NCBI GenBank assembly: GCA_905221605.1
Contig: CAJNDS010000580.1
Coordinates: forward strand, 810,276 to 874,275
Direction: 5' to 3'
From: Symbiodinium natans
Lineage: Eukaryota > Sar > Dinophyceae > Suessiales > Symbiodiniaceae
Length of the DNA: 64,000 bases
This document shows positions 37,319-46,751 of this stretch, one piece after another (the first letter of the stretch is position 1; the number at the start of each line of letters is the position of its first letter). A program made the translations under genes and the position numbers. The notes under the pieces were generated by a model. That model made no database searches. It had not been told where the DNA came from and was given only the letters and a program-made list of their open reading frames with translations.

Positions 37319-39199
37319 GTCAGCAGCGAGCCGAGCGGAATGTTCTCCAACGTGAGAAGGCTCCCGGAACCCTAAAGCCCTAAAACCCTAAATCCTAAAC
37401 CTTAAATCCGAAACCAAAAAAATAAACCCTAAGTTTAGGGTGTAAGCTCCCGGACTCAGGGTTTATAGGGTTAACTTTAGCCATGAAGCCCGAAACCCTA
37501 AATGCAGAGAATTTTGAGTTGAGGGTCTGGGTTTAGGGGCAGCCTGGTTTATTGAGCTTACTCAGGGGCTTCTTCCCGACCCTTTGAGAGTTTCCTGCGA
37601 ACTTCTTCGGCAAGAACAATGCACCGACAGAAAGGGGGCTAGTGACAAGGAGGGTGTGGTAGCGTCCTAGAGCTCCAGAGCCCTAAACCCTAAACCCTAA
37701 ACCCTAAACCCTAAACCCTAAACCCTAAACCCTAGAAACCCGAAAACGAAGCCGATTCTCAGTTTGAAGTTCCCTACAAGCCCTACGAACCGTAGGCCCT
37801 ACAAACCCTACAAGCACAAGCCACACACGCAGAAAGCCGCACACACTTCAACCGTAAGCCCCTTCAAACCCTAAGCCCTACAATTACAAGCCCGAAGCCC
37901 CCTCAACCCCAACCCCGAGGGTTTAGGGTTTAAGTTTAGGGTTTAGGGTTTAGGGTTTAGGGTTTAGGGTTTATGAACTCGAGTCAGAAGCCTGGAGCCC
38001 GGATGGAAGGTGTGGCTTGCCATCGCGTCGCGGTGCAAAGCTGAACCTTCGGATCAACCCTGGTTTAGGGTTTAGGGTTTAGGGTTTCAACCCTAAACCC
38101 TAAACCCTCAACCCTCAACCCTAAACCCTAAACCCTAAACCCTGTCCTCACGTTCTGTCTGCAGCCCCTGACCTGCTTCACTGTCACCCACCCCCCCCCC
38201 CCCCCCCTCCACCTCCCAAGCTCTCTCTCACACGAAAATCATGAACACCATCAGGAACCTTGCCGCAAAGATCGTAAACCCTAAACCCTAAGCCCTAAGC
38301 CCTAAATCCTAAATACTAAGCCCTAAGCCCTAATCCCTAAGCCCTGAACCCTAAACCCTAAACCCTAAACCCTAAGCCCTAAACCCTAAACCCTAAACCC
38401 TAAGCCCTAAACCCTAAACCCTAAGCCCTAAGCCCTAAACCCTAAGCCCTAACCCCTAAACCCTAAACCCTAAACCCTAAACCCTAAACCCTTGCGGAGG
38501 TTCCACGAGTCGCTGGACCTGGACCAGTCCATGGGGCACAGCCACCAGGGTCCTCTTGCGCTGGGACCCCAGGTTGGGTTGTTTAGGGTTTAGGAGGGTT
38601 TAGGAGGGTTTAGGGTTTAGGGTTTAGGTTTTAGGGTTTAGGGTTTAAGTTTAGGGTTTAGGGTTTAGGGTTTAGGGTTTAGGGTTTAGGGTTTAGGGTT
38701 TAGGGTTTAGGGTTTCGGGTTCAGGGTTTCGGGTTCAGGGTCTAGGTCTCTCTCTCTCTCTCTTCTCTTCTCTTCTCTCTCTCCTCTCTCTCGTCTCTCT
38801 CCCTCTCTCTTTCGCTTTTTGCTGGTTTAGGGTTTTCGGGGTTTCGAGGGTTGTTATTTAGGGTTTTCGGGACTTACAGCATCTGGGGTTTAGGTTGGGA
38901 CGCTCAAGCTTTTTGGTTGGCCTTTTAGGGCTTTGGAGCTTTTAAAGTGTTTGGGGGGCGGTAAGGGCTTTTGGAGTTGTTCTAAGGTTTAGGTTTAGGG
39001 TATAGTCTGTCAGGGGCTTTGGAGGTTCTGTGGGCTGCGGTTAGGGTTCAGCCCCTAACCATCCCCCCCTCCTCAGCGTTTAGGGTTTAATTAGTCAGGG
39101 CCCATCTACTCGCTCCACTACTACTGCTCAAGACGAAGGCCACTGGGTCCAGGCCAAAGCAGCGGCCAAAAGAAACAAAACAACACACACACACACACA

Positions 39200-39250
<51 letters not shown>

Positions 39251-39552
39251 ACTCGCACTCGCACTCGCACTCGCACTCGCACTCGCACTCGCACTCGCAC
39301 TCGCACTCGCACTCGCACACCCACACACACACACACACCCTCTCGCACTCGCACTCGCACTCGCACTCGCACTCGCACTCACACTCACACTCACACCCAT
39401 ACACACACACGCACATGTGCATCATACAAAACCAAATCACAAGATATATATATATATGTATATATGTATACATATATGTATACATATATGTATACATACA
39501 CACATACATACATACATACATACATACATACATACATACATACATACATACA

Positions 39553-39584
<32 letters not shown>

Positions 39585-41393
39585 GGTGTATATATATATA
39601 TATATATATATATCCGACTGGGAACATAACTCAGATCTATCAAGGCTCCTTTTGTTCGTTGTCACCTGCAATAGTGGCACGTCTTTGGTTTTCACTAACC
39701 CCTGCTGTACACCAAACTCGCCTAACAGCCATCTACACATAAGAAATGTTTTGTAACATGATCCACCGTTCACCCATCCTAAACCCCAAACCCCTTAACC
39801 CCCTAAACCCTAAACAACCATGAGCCACGAATCCATGAAGCGACAAAGCTCAGACCTCTGGTGTCCATGAAATATTTGCCCAGCCAGGCAGCGCAAACCA
39901 TCAAACCATGAAAGCCGCTTCTAAGCCGGCTCGACTCATCCAATCTGTCTTCCGAAGCCATGAAGCTAGCTTAACCCTCAACCCCAAAGCCCCAAACTCT
40001 AAGCCCCAAACCCTAAACCGGTGGGCAGAGTCAACTGGCGGAACGGTTGAATGGCGTTTTGCCAATGCTTTTGTTAACCTGCAGCCTACGGAATGGTTAG
40101 GTGTCCATAGGCATATCACGTACATATAGGGTTTAGGGTTTAAGGTTTAGGGTTTGGGATGGTTTAGGGTATACTTGGGCCTTACAGGGGTTCCTATCTA
40201 GAAGTATAAGGGGGGATAGGTGTCAGCCATGTGACCATTAATCCGTGGATGAGCCAAGCAGTTCTGCCCATATAGTCAGGCTGCTTCAGTCATATTGCGT
40301 TGTTGAATAGCAACTGGAATAAGCATGTCAAGTTTAAATTCGAACGCCTTGGAGTGAAGGTTGAAGATTGAGAATTCCCAGGAAAAGGTGCAGGCGGACG
40401 CTTCAATCCGGAATTTCCAGACCTTGGAATGACAGCTGGAGGAAATGAACAAGGTTTGTCATTCAACACCCTGGGGTTCACGATTGTGCCTGAAGATTGA
40501 TGACTCCCTCCCGGATAGGTTTAGGAGCAATCTTCCATCTGAATCTTCAAACCCAAGGGTTAGAAGAGCAAAATTCGGGATTCCGCGGCCTGTAACCCTA
40601 AACCCTAAACCCTAAACCCTGAAAGTTGGGTAACCCAGGCGTGCGCAGAAGGTGCAGGTCGCTCCGCCCCTCTCCAACGACGAGGCGCATGCAGGGTTTC
40701 GGGTTTTTCGGGTTTAGGGTTTAGGGTTTTTTCGGGTTTAGGGTTTAGGGTTTAGGGTATCGGGTACTAAGGTTTCGGGGTTTTTGGTTTAGGGTTTCGG
40801 GTTTCGGGTTTTTCGGGTACTAAGGTTTCGGGTTTTTTGGTTTAGGGTTTCGGGTTTCGGGTTTAGGGTTTAGGGTTTAGGGTACTAAGGCCTCGGGGTT
40901 TTTGGTTTAGGGTTTCGGGTTTAGGGAGGGTTGAGAATTCTTTTTGTTTGTTTTGAGGTTGTGGTTCAGGCTTACTAAAGCTTCGGATTTGGGAATCTAG
41001 GAAGTAGGGCGCGATGTGCCGGATCTAGTTTCCCTGTGGGTGACCCTCAGAAACCTTCCGGCAAGTTGGATCCTAAACCCTAAACCCTAAACCCTAAACC
41101 CTCAACCCTAAACCCTAAACCCTAAACCTTTAAACCCTAAACCCTAAACCCATCCCCGATCCACGGCAGCCTTAAGGCCTACGGCCCCTGAGGCGTTTAG
41201 GTTTGGGGTTAGACCCAAACCCTAAACCCTAAACCCGAAGCCCTAAATCAACCCTAAACCCCAAAAGCCCTAAACCCTAAGCCCTAAACCCTAAACCATA
41301 GGCCGCCCGCGCCAGGCGGCGGACGGTACAACTGAACGCTACCGCTTCGAGATCTGCTTGCTTTGCCAAGCAGATCGAGCTTGCCACACCTGA
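37319..41393 (+). CDS. Unknown multi-exon gene (candidate exons 37.3-41.4 kb)
   Basis: I see a series of coding-like segments with AG/GT borders: 37319-37351 ([11 protein letters not shown]), 37566-37653 ([19 protein letters not shown]..), 38221-38273 ([17 protein letters not shown]), 38500-38572 ([19 protein letters not shown]..), 40649-40695 ([15 protein letters not shown]) and 41316-41393 ([20 protein letters not shown].. ending in TGA). No family is recognised. Strand and spacing agree with the other genes. The 39.2-39.6 kb microsatellite block would lie in one intron. Confidence 0.4.
37680..37736 (-). repeat. CCCTAAA array
   Basis: Eight units. TTTAGGG array at 37918-37973 in opposite sense. 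Confidence 0.92.
38065..38142. repeat. Tail-to-tail TTTAGGG / CCCTAAA array
   Basis: Four TTTAGGG units switch to CCCTAAA/CCCTCAA at TTTCAACCC. Confidence 0.9.
38192..38206. repeat. Poly-C tract before a candidate acceptor
   Basis: C-rich run followed by TCCACCTCCCAAG and the exon at 38221. Confidence 0.7.
38276..38492 (-). repeat. CCCTAAA / CCCTAAG array
   Basis: About 30 units, alternately CCCTAAG and CCCTAAA. Fills the whole intron between the exons ending at 38273 and starting at 38500. Confidence 0.94.
38500..38572 (+). CDS. Candidate exon [20 protein letters not shown]
   Basis: GCGGAG acceptor, CAG|GTTGGG donor, 24 open codons with balanced composition ([20 protein letters not shown] then LGPQ). 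The best single exon of this unknown gene. Confidence 0.45.
38582..38742 (+). repeat. TTTAGGG array after the exon at 38500
   Basis: About 22 units. Followed by a (TC)n microsatellite at 38745-38815. Confidence 0.94.
39180..39612. repeat. Compound microsatellite block
   Basis: (CA)n to 39247, (CACTCG)n 39248-39320, (CA)n, (CACTCG)n 39343-39380, then (ATAC)n/(TA)n to 39612. The 228-codon minus-strand ORF across it is an artefact. Confidence 0.96.
39613..40648. other. Unique intron DNA
   Basis: Little repeat content. Short telomere-type stretches at 39777-39815, 40128-40170 and 40595-40620. No supported exon. Confidence 0.5.
40696..40930 (+). repeat. GGTTTCGG/TTTAGGG array
   Basis: About 30 mixed units with a higher-order pattern: GGTACTAAGGTTTCGGG..TTTTTGGTTTAGGG repeated three times. 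Confidence 0.9.
41073..41300 (-). repeat. CCCTAAA arrays
   Basis: 41073-41148 and 41213-41299 with CCCTCAA and CCCTTTAAA variants. Confidence 0.9.
41316..41393 (+). CDS. Candidate terminal exon [23 protein letters not shown]
   Basis: CGCCAG acceptor. Reads [20 protein letters not shown] then RACHT and TGA. Contains a CLLC pair. Lies about 100 bp before the 15-bp minisatellite. Confidence 0.42.
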   Translation, partial: AADGTTERYRFEICLLCQADRACHT

Positions 41394-42059
41394 TGCATCC
41401 CTGCTAGCCATAGGGCACAATGTAATAATGGATTAACCCTAAACCCCCGACGCGCGACCCCGGCGGGGGAGGTCGGGCCTAAGAAGCTGTTGCGCGCCAG
41501 GGTTGCCCCCACCAGGATTGCCCCCGCCAGGGTTGCCGGGTTGGGTTGCCAGGGTTGCCCCCGCCAAAATTGCCCAGGGTTGCCCCCACCACGCCCGGCA
41601 GCCCTCGCCGCCCCCGCCAGGGTTGCCCCCGCCAGGGTTGCCCCCCCCACGGTTGCCCCCACCCATCAGGGTTGCCCCCGCCAGGGTTGCCCCTCAGGGT
41701 TCCCCCCAACAAGGTTGCCCCCAACAAGGTTGCCCCCGCCAGGGTTGCCCCCGCCAGGGTTGCCCCCGCCAGGGTGTTAGGCCCCACCAGGGTTGCCCCC
41801 ACCAGAGGGTTGCCCCCGCCAGGGTTGCCCCCGCCAGGGTTGCCCCCGCCAGGTTGCCCCCGCCAGGGTTGCCCCCGCCAGGGTTGCCCCCAGGGTTGCT
41901 CCCGCCAGGGTTGCCCCCACCAGGGTTGCCCCCGCCAAATTTGCCCCCACCAGGGTTGCCCCCACCACGGTTGCCCCCGCCAGCGGTGCCCCCACCAGCG
42001 GTGCCCCCGCCAGGCTGACAGATGCCCCCGCCAGCCTGGTAGGGTCGGAATTGTTCTCG

Positions 42060-42785
42060 CCCTATTCAGGAATTGTCGTCGTCCTTCTCTTATGAAGGGC
42101 CCTGCCAAAGTTCTCCATTAGTGGCCCCTGCCATTGCCCCCACTGCACGTCCGCTCCGTTCAGACTCCAGACAATAATGTGCATATATATATATATATAT
42201 ATACATATACCTCACCTTGCCCCCACCGGTTGCCCCCGCCAGGGTTGCCCCTGCCAGGTTGCCCCCGCCAGGGTTGGCCCACCACTTTTTCTCCCACGTT
42301 TGCCCCAGGGTTGCCTCTGTTGCCCTGCCAGGGTTGCCCCCGCCAGGGTTGCCCTCGAGGTTGCCCCCCGCCAGGATTGCCCCCGCCAGGTTGCTCAGGG
42401 CTGCCCCCGCCAGGGTTGCCCAGTTTTCAGGCTTGCCCCCTGCCAGGGTTGCCCCCGCCAGGGTTGCGCCCGCCAGGGTTGCCGCAGAGTTAGGGTTGCC
42501 CTTGGCAGGGTTGCCCCACCAGGGTTGCCCCCGCCAGGGTGACATTGCTTTCACCCGGTTGCCCTCGCCCGGTTGCCCCGTCACGATTCCACGCCTCCTC
42601 ACGTCGCCTACTCAGGAATTGTGCACCTTCTCTGCGACGGCCCTGCCAGATCACCTCGTCCTCCTCGCGCGCTGGCGAGGCTTCGTCGTCCCTCTCTATG
42701 AAGTTTTGTTTAGTTGCCGAGCAGGGCTTCAAGTGCCATATGGGCACCAGATGCTTGAAGGGCCCTGTCAAAGTTCTCTATTAAT
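42060..42785. repeat. Duplicated spacer within the 15-bp minisatellite
   Basis: TATTCAGGAATTGT..AAGGGCCCTGCCAAAGTTCTC at 42062-42116 reappears, expanded by about 115 bp, at 42608-42780. AT-rich patches and CCTCGCCTTGCCCC recur after each copy. Confidence 0.8.
42184..42210. repeat. (AT)n microsatellite
   Basis: About ten AT units inside the minisatellite domain. Confidence 0.9.
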
Positions 42786-43549
42786 TAATTGCCAGGGTTT
42801 CCCATTAGAAGTCGCCCCCGCCAGGGCCCCGCCAGGGTTGCCCCCGCCAAGGTTGACATATACAGAGAAAATAAAAAATATTTTTTATACGAAAAAACCT
42901 CGCCTTGCCCCTTCCAGGGTTGCCCGTGCCAGGTTGCCCTTGCAGGGGTTGCCCCCGCCAGGGCTGCCCTCAGGGATGCCCCGGCCGCGCCCCGCCCCCG
43001 CCGGCCCTTGCGCGACCCCGGTGGGGAGGCCGGGCCCAAGACGCGCGACCCCAGCACAGGAGGTCCTGTCAAAAAAGACCAGGCTGGGCCAGAGAAGCCC
43101 TTGCGCCTGTGGGTGGCCGGGCCTTCCGCGCTTGGCCCTCGCCATTCTGCCATATGAATGAGCTTGGGTCCGGAATTGGGCTTGAGGGTGTCTTAAACAC
43201 AGTATGGGTGAAACAGATTGTCCCGCTCCCTGTTGATCCAGGAAAGTGTAGGCTCAAGCAACAGCAGCAGTCAACACGTCTCATCCCGGCCATCGGCGAG
43301 ACTCGAGGTGTAAGCCCCCTTGATAGGGGGGCCGTGGGGGGTAGACCGCTCTAAACCCGAAAAAGGCGGTAGTTTGGGTGGCTGGGGTGGGATCCGCTGC
43401 ACCGAGGCGGCCCGACCCGCCACCACTCCCTGGTGCGGGTCGGGACCGCGGCACTTTGGAACACCCTAAACCCTAAACCCTAAACCATCCAGCCCAACGC
43501 CCGATGCCCTAAAGCACCGAACTTGACGTGTGCATGGGGAAGAGGTGAT

Positions 43550-43601
43550 TGCCGCGGCCGCCTTCCTGTGCCTTGGCTCGGCTTTCATCTGCGATGTACA
43601 T
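43550..43601 (+). CDS. Candidate exon, hydrophobic VIAAAAFLCLGSAFIC
   Basis: AGAAG/AG acceptor region. One frame gives VIAAAAFLCLGSAFICD, which would be a membrane segment. Isolated and unassigned. Confidence 0.3.
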
Positions 43602-43908
43602 TAAGGTGGTGGGTAGGGCTTGAATTGGGTGATCTACTATGAACAACTAGGTTGCTAGGAAGCCCTAAACCCCAAACCCGAAACCCTAGATCTATTTTTT
43701 TGGAATATTCTAAGCCCCTCTTGACAATCCAAGCACGGGAACTGGGCCTTCCCGCGGTTTCGGGTTAGGGCTTAGGGCTTCGGGCTTAGGGCTTAGGGCT
43801 TAGGGTTTAGGGTTTAGGGTTTAGGGTAAACTCTCTCTCTGTCTCTCTCTTTCACGCTCTCTTTGTCCATTCATTATTTACATACACATCTATGTGATCC
43901 GGGTGCAG

Positions 43909-43909
<1 letters not shown>

Positions 43910-43944
<35 letters not shown>

Positions 43945-43945
43945 C
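43910..43945. repeat. Poly-C tract (about 34 C)
   Basis: Followed by CCGCCC repeats. Probable assembly-sensitive site. Confidence 0.9.
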
Positions 43946-44039
43946 CCCCGCCCCGCCCGCCCGCATGGTGTGGCTGGGGCGGGGTTGGGGTGAGGCTTCA
44001 GAGGGTTGGTTTACAGCTTACAAGGGTATTTGGTTAGAG

Positions 44040-44250
44040 TTTAGGGTTTAGTTTAGGGTTTGGGGTTTAGGGTCCCCCAGGTTCAGGGTTTAAGGTCTCG
44101 GCTTCAGGGTCTAATTTAAGGTTTAGGGAGGTGGAGTTTGGGTTTAGGGTTCGAGTTTTAGGGCTCAGGGTTTAGGGTTCAGGGTTCAGGGTTTAGGGTT
44201 TAGGGTTTAGGGTTTAGGGTTCAGGGTTTAGGGTTCAGGGTTCAGGGGAT
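44040..44250 (+). repeat. TTTAGGG/TTCAGGG array
   Basis: About 22 degenerate units, followed by a G27 run (44260-44286). Confidence 0.88.
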
Positions 44251-44370
44251 GGGGGAGGGGCGGGGGGGGGGGGGGGGGGGGGGGGGTAGGGTGTAGGGGA
44301 AGGAAGGGGGATGCCATGGGGGGCGGGAGGACTGGAGAACCGAGAGCCGGGGGAAAAATGAAATCAATAA

Positions 44371-44375
<5 letters not shown>

Positions 44376-44401
<26 letters not shown>

Positions 44402-44471
44402 TAATACTATTATTATTATTATTAATTATTACTATTACTATTATTATGATTATTATTGGTATTATTATTTG

Positions 44472-44508
<37 letters not shown>
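44376..44508. repeat. (AT)n and (ATT)n microsatellites
   Basis: AT runs at 44376-44401 and 44478-44507 with ATT-type repeats between. Confidence 0.93.
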
Positions 44509-44947
44509 GGGGATCCGTTTAGGGCTTAGGGTTAGTATTTATGGCTTATGTCCGGCGTTCGGGGATTTGGGTGAGTCGACGGAGTGCATGCTCGCGCGTG
44601 TGCGGCGGGACCCGGGCTGAACGAAGAGCGCGCCAAGACGGGTTTAGGGTTTAGTTTTTAGGGTTTAGGGTTTCGGGTTTAGGGTTTAGGGTTTGGGGAC
44701 TAATTCAGCCCACCTTGGCCCTCAATTGTAGTCCCTGCTCCGTTGTGTTTTGTTTCTTTGGGCATTCCATACCGGTACCGACTATCACGAAACATCCACA
44801 CATACAATAACATTCCGAAACTGTTGAGACTCTGCTGAGGGTGCAGGTAAGCTCCGTAAACACTGGCTTTGCATACCCTGGGCGATGTCAAGGCGACAGC
44901 GGTATCCGGCACTTTTCCGTCAGGTCGCTGCCAGGGCAAAAGTGGGA

Positions 44948-45006
44948 GATTAGGGTTTCGGGTTGAGGGTCTAGGGTTTAGGGTCCCTAAACCCTAAACC
45001 CTATAG
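44948..45006. repeat. Head-to-head telomere-type palindrome, copy 1
   Basis: GGGTTTCGGGTTGAGGG..TTTAGGGTCCCTAAACCC. The same composite sequence recurs at 46567-46615. Confidence 0.88.
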
Positions 45007-46075
45007 GGTTGAGGGTTTTGGGCTTACAGGCTTTATAGAGCTCCAGGTTTCTCGGGCCCGAATTCCTCCAAGGGGGGCCCAATACGGCAAAGAACTCACC
45101 CTACCTTGAGGCCCGAGCCCTACACCAAATTTGTCGATTTAGGGTTTAGGGTTTAGGGTTTATGGGGGATTCTCTAAGTTATGGGATTGTGAGATTTTCC
45201 AGGGTCCAGGGGTTGTGGGTTTAGCGTTAGGGTAAATGCTTATAAAGCCTAAACCCTGAACCCTGAACTGCTCCACACTAAACCATACCTCCAACACCCT
45301 CAACCTAGGCTTCAACCTGACTACGGCAGCCCCCCCCTTCTGAACTCATTGATACTTAAACTCCAAAGGCCGTAGACTTGTGGGGGCTTGCGCGCCATCA
45401 CAAAGTGCGTTATACTTGTCTTCGAGGGCACACATACATACAAGGGTGCCGATGCACTTTCAAGCTTTTTTGGGGGGGGGGGGGGGACATGTTGGAAACT
45501 TTCGGTTTGGGAACATGGGCTAAACCCTTAGGACCCTTTGTTGCAGTTCAGGGTTTAGGGCAAAGTTTCGGGCTTAGGGTTGAGGGTTTAGGGGTTAGGG
45601 GTTTAGGGTTTAGGGTTTAGGGTTTTTGGTCCATTCAGGGCATGTTGCGATCCGCACTTCCTGTTGGACAGGTGGAACAAAGCCGCCTTGAGGCCGAACT
45701 TTGGGTTTGGGGGTCGGGTTTTGGGCTTTTGGCTCAGGGCTTAGGGCTTAATTGGGGCTTGGGGTTGCGGTTCAGGGTTCAGGGTTTAGGGTCCAGGGTT
45801 TAGGGTTTATAGGGTTTCGGGCTTTAGCAGTTTAAGTTTTGAACCCTGATCCCTGAGAGTTTGCCGGCTCAGCGTTGTATTCCTGAGAGGGTCCCCATAA
45901 ATCCGTAAAACCCTCATAACCTGCATATCAACCCGAAAGCCTATGAACCGCGTGAACCCGAAACCTGACACTAAAAACCCCAAACCTTAGAAACCTAAAC
46001 GTTATACGTAAACCTTGTCTTCCTTACATGCAGGGACTGAATTGGGGAACCCCTTTCAAGAAGGTCAGAGACCAC

Positions 46076-46180
46076 ATGGGTGGCTGTCAAAATGATGGTC
46101 CCTTTTTGGATCCCTATTAGAATGCGGCACCTAGTATTTAGGGTACCCCAAAAGGGACCATAATTTTCACAGCCGCCCAT
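46076..46180. mobile_element. MITE family B, copy 1
   Basis: ATGGGTGGCTGTCAAAATG.. and ..CATAATTTTCACAGCCGCCCAT are inverted over about 30 bp. 105 bp total. Homologous to 52296-52397. Confidence 0.9.
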
Positions 46181-46341
46181 ACGAAAGGACGATGTAACGT
46201 CCCTGCTCTCCCCAAACCGTTTGCAAACCTGGGGCAACACCAACGATGACTGAGATTTTAAGTAATACACCAAGACTACCTTAATCCTAAACCCTAAGCT
46301 CTTCAACTTGCCTGCAAGCCGTTGGAAAAGCTGCAAAAATC

Positions 46342-46551
46342 ATGGTTTGCCAGCTTTCCCTGGGCCTCAGGAGTTCTGGGCCGGCACTAACAGCCAGGCG
46401 TTTCGGGGCGTGTGCCGCCACATCAGCCCTGCCGTTTCGTGCTTCGACTCCTTGCGTGTCCAGTACGCGGCAGTGCACCTTTTTTCGCCGGCCACGTGGA
46501 TCCAACAACTACCTGGGCAACGCCTCCTCCACACGAAAACCCTGGAGCTAG
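46342..46551 (+). CDS. Possible 5' exon with transit-peptide-like N-terminus
   Basis: ATG in a good context (AAATCATGG) opens a 69-codon frame rich in Ser, Arg, Ala and Thr with few acids (starts MVCQLSLGLRSSGPALTARR), which resembles an organelle presequence. A second overlapping + frame is also open, so the frame is not secure. Part of the exon could splice at internal donors. Confidence 0.35.
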   Translation: MVCQLSLGLRSSGPALTARRFGACAATSALPFRASTPCVSSTRQCTFFRRPRGSNNYLGNASSTRKPWS

Positions 46552-46566
46552 AGAATGACAGTGGGG

Positions 46567-46702
46567 GAGTAGGGTTTCGGGTTGAGGGTTTAGGGTCCCT
46601 AAACCCTAAACCCTCAACCCTAAACCCTAAACCCTCAAATTTCTAAAACCCTAAACCCTAAACCCTAAACCCTAATTTTCTAAAACCCTAAACCCTAAAC
46701 CC
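46567..46702. repeat. Head-to-head palindrome, copy 2, plus CCCTAAA array
   Basis: Same GGGTTTCGGGTTGAGGG..TTTAGGGTCCCTAAACCC composite as at 44948. Then CCCTAAA units with two AATTTTCTAAA spacers. Confidence 0.88.
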
Positions 46703-46751
46703 GCGGAAATAAGGCTTTTGTTTGGGGTGTTCTGGAGGTTGTCTGCATGAG

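Larger units (their letters stand above)
41449..43105. repeat. 15-bp GTTGCCCCCGCCAGG minisatellite domain
   Basis: About 70 degenerate copies of GTTGCCCCCGCCAGG in two blocks (41499-42020 and 42219-42545) and a third smaller one (42790-42990). A GCGCGACCCCGGCGGGG.. motif marks both outer ends (41449 and 43010). Because the unit is 15 bp, several frames stay open on both strands. Confidence 0.94.
44509..46340. other. Mixed region with arrays, one MITE and unique DNA
   Basis: TTTAGGG arrays at 44640-44697, 45138-45162, 45550-45628 and 45775-45820. A minus-strand 79-codon frame (44700-44939) and a minus 113-codon frame (45995-46336, partly MITE) have no motif. Could be the intergenic space before the putative start at 46342. 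Confidence 0.45.

Noticed and set aside
39087..39773. 228-codon minus-strand ORF with [12 protein letters not shown] and ECECEC runs
   Set aside because: It lies fully on (CA)n, (CACTCG)n and (ATAC)n microsatellites. The peptide is low-complexity and sister ORFs exist in other frames.
41479..43161. Long ORFs (up to 314 codons on +, 209 on -) in the 15-bp minisatellite
   Set aside because: A 15-bp unit keeps every frame open on both strands. Not accepted as genes, although the minus pentapeptide-like frame is noted as a finding.
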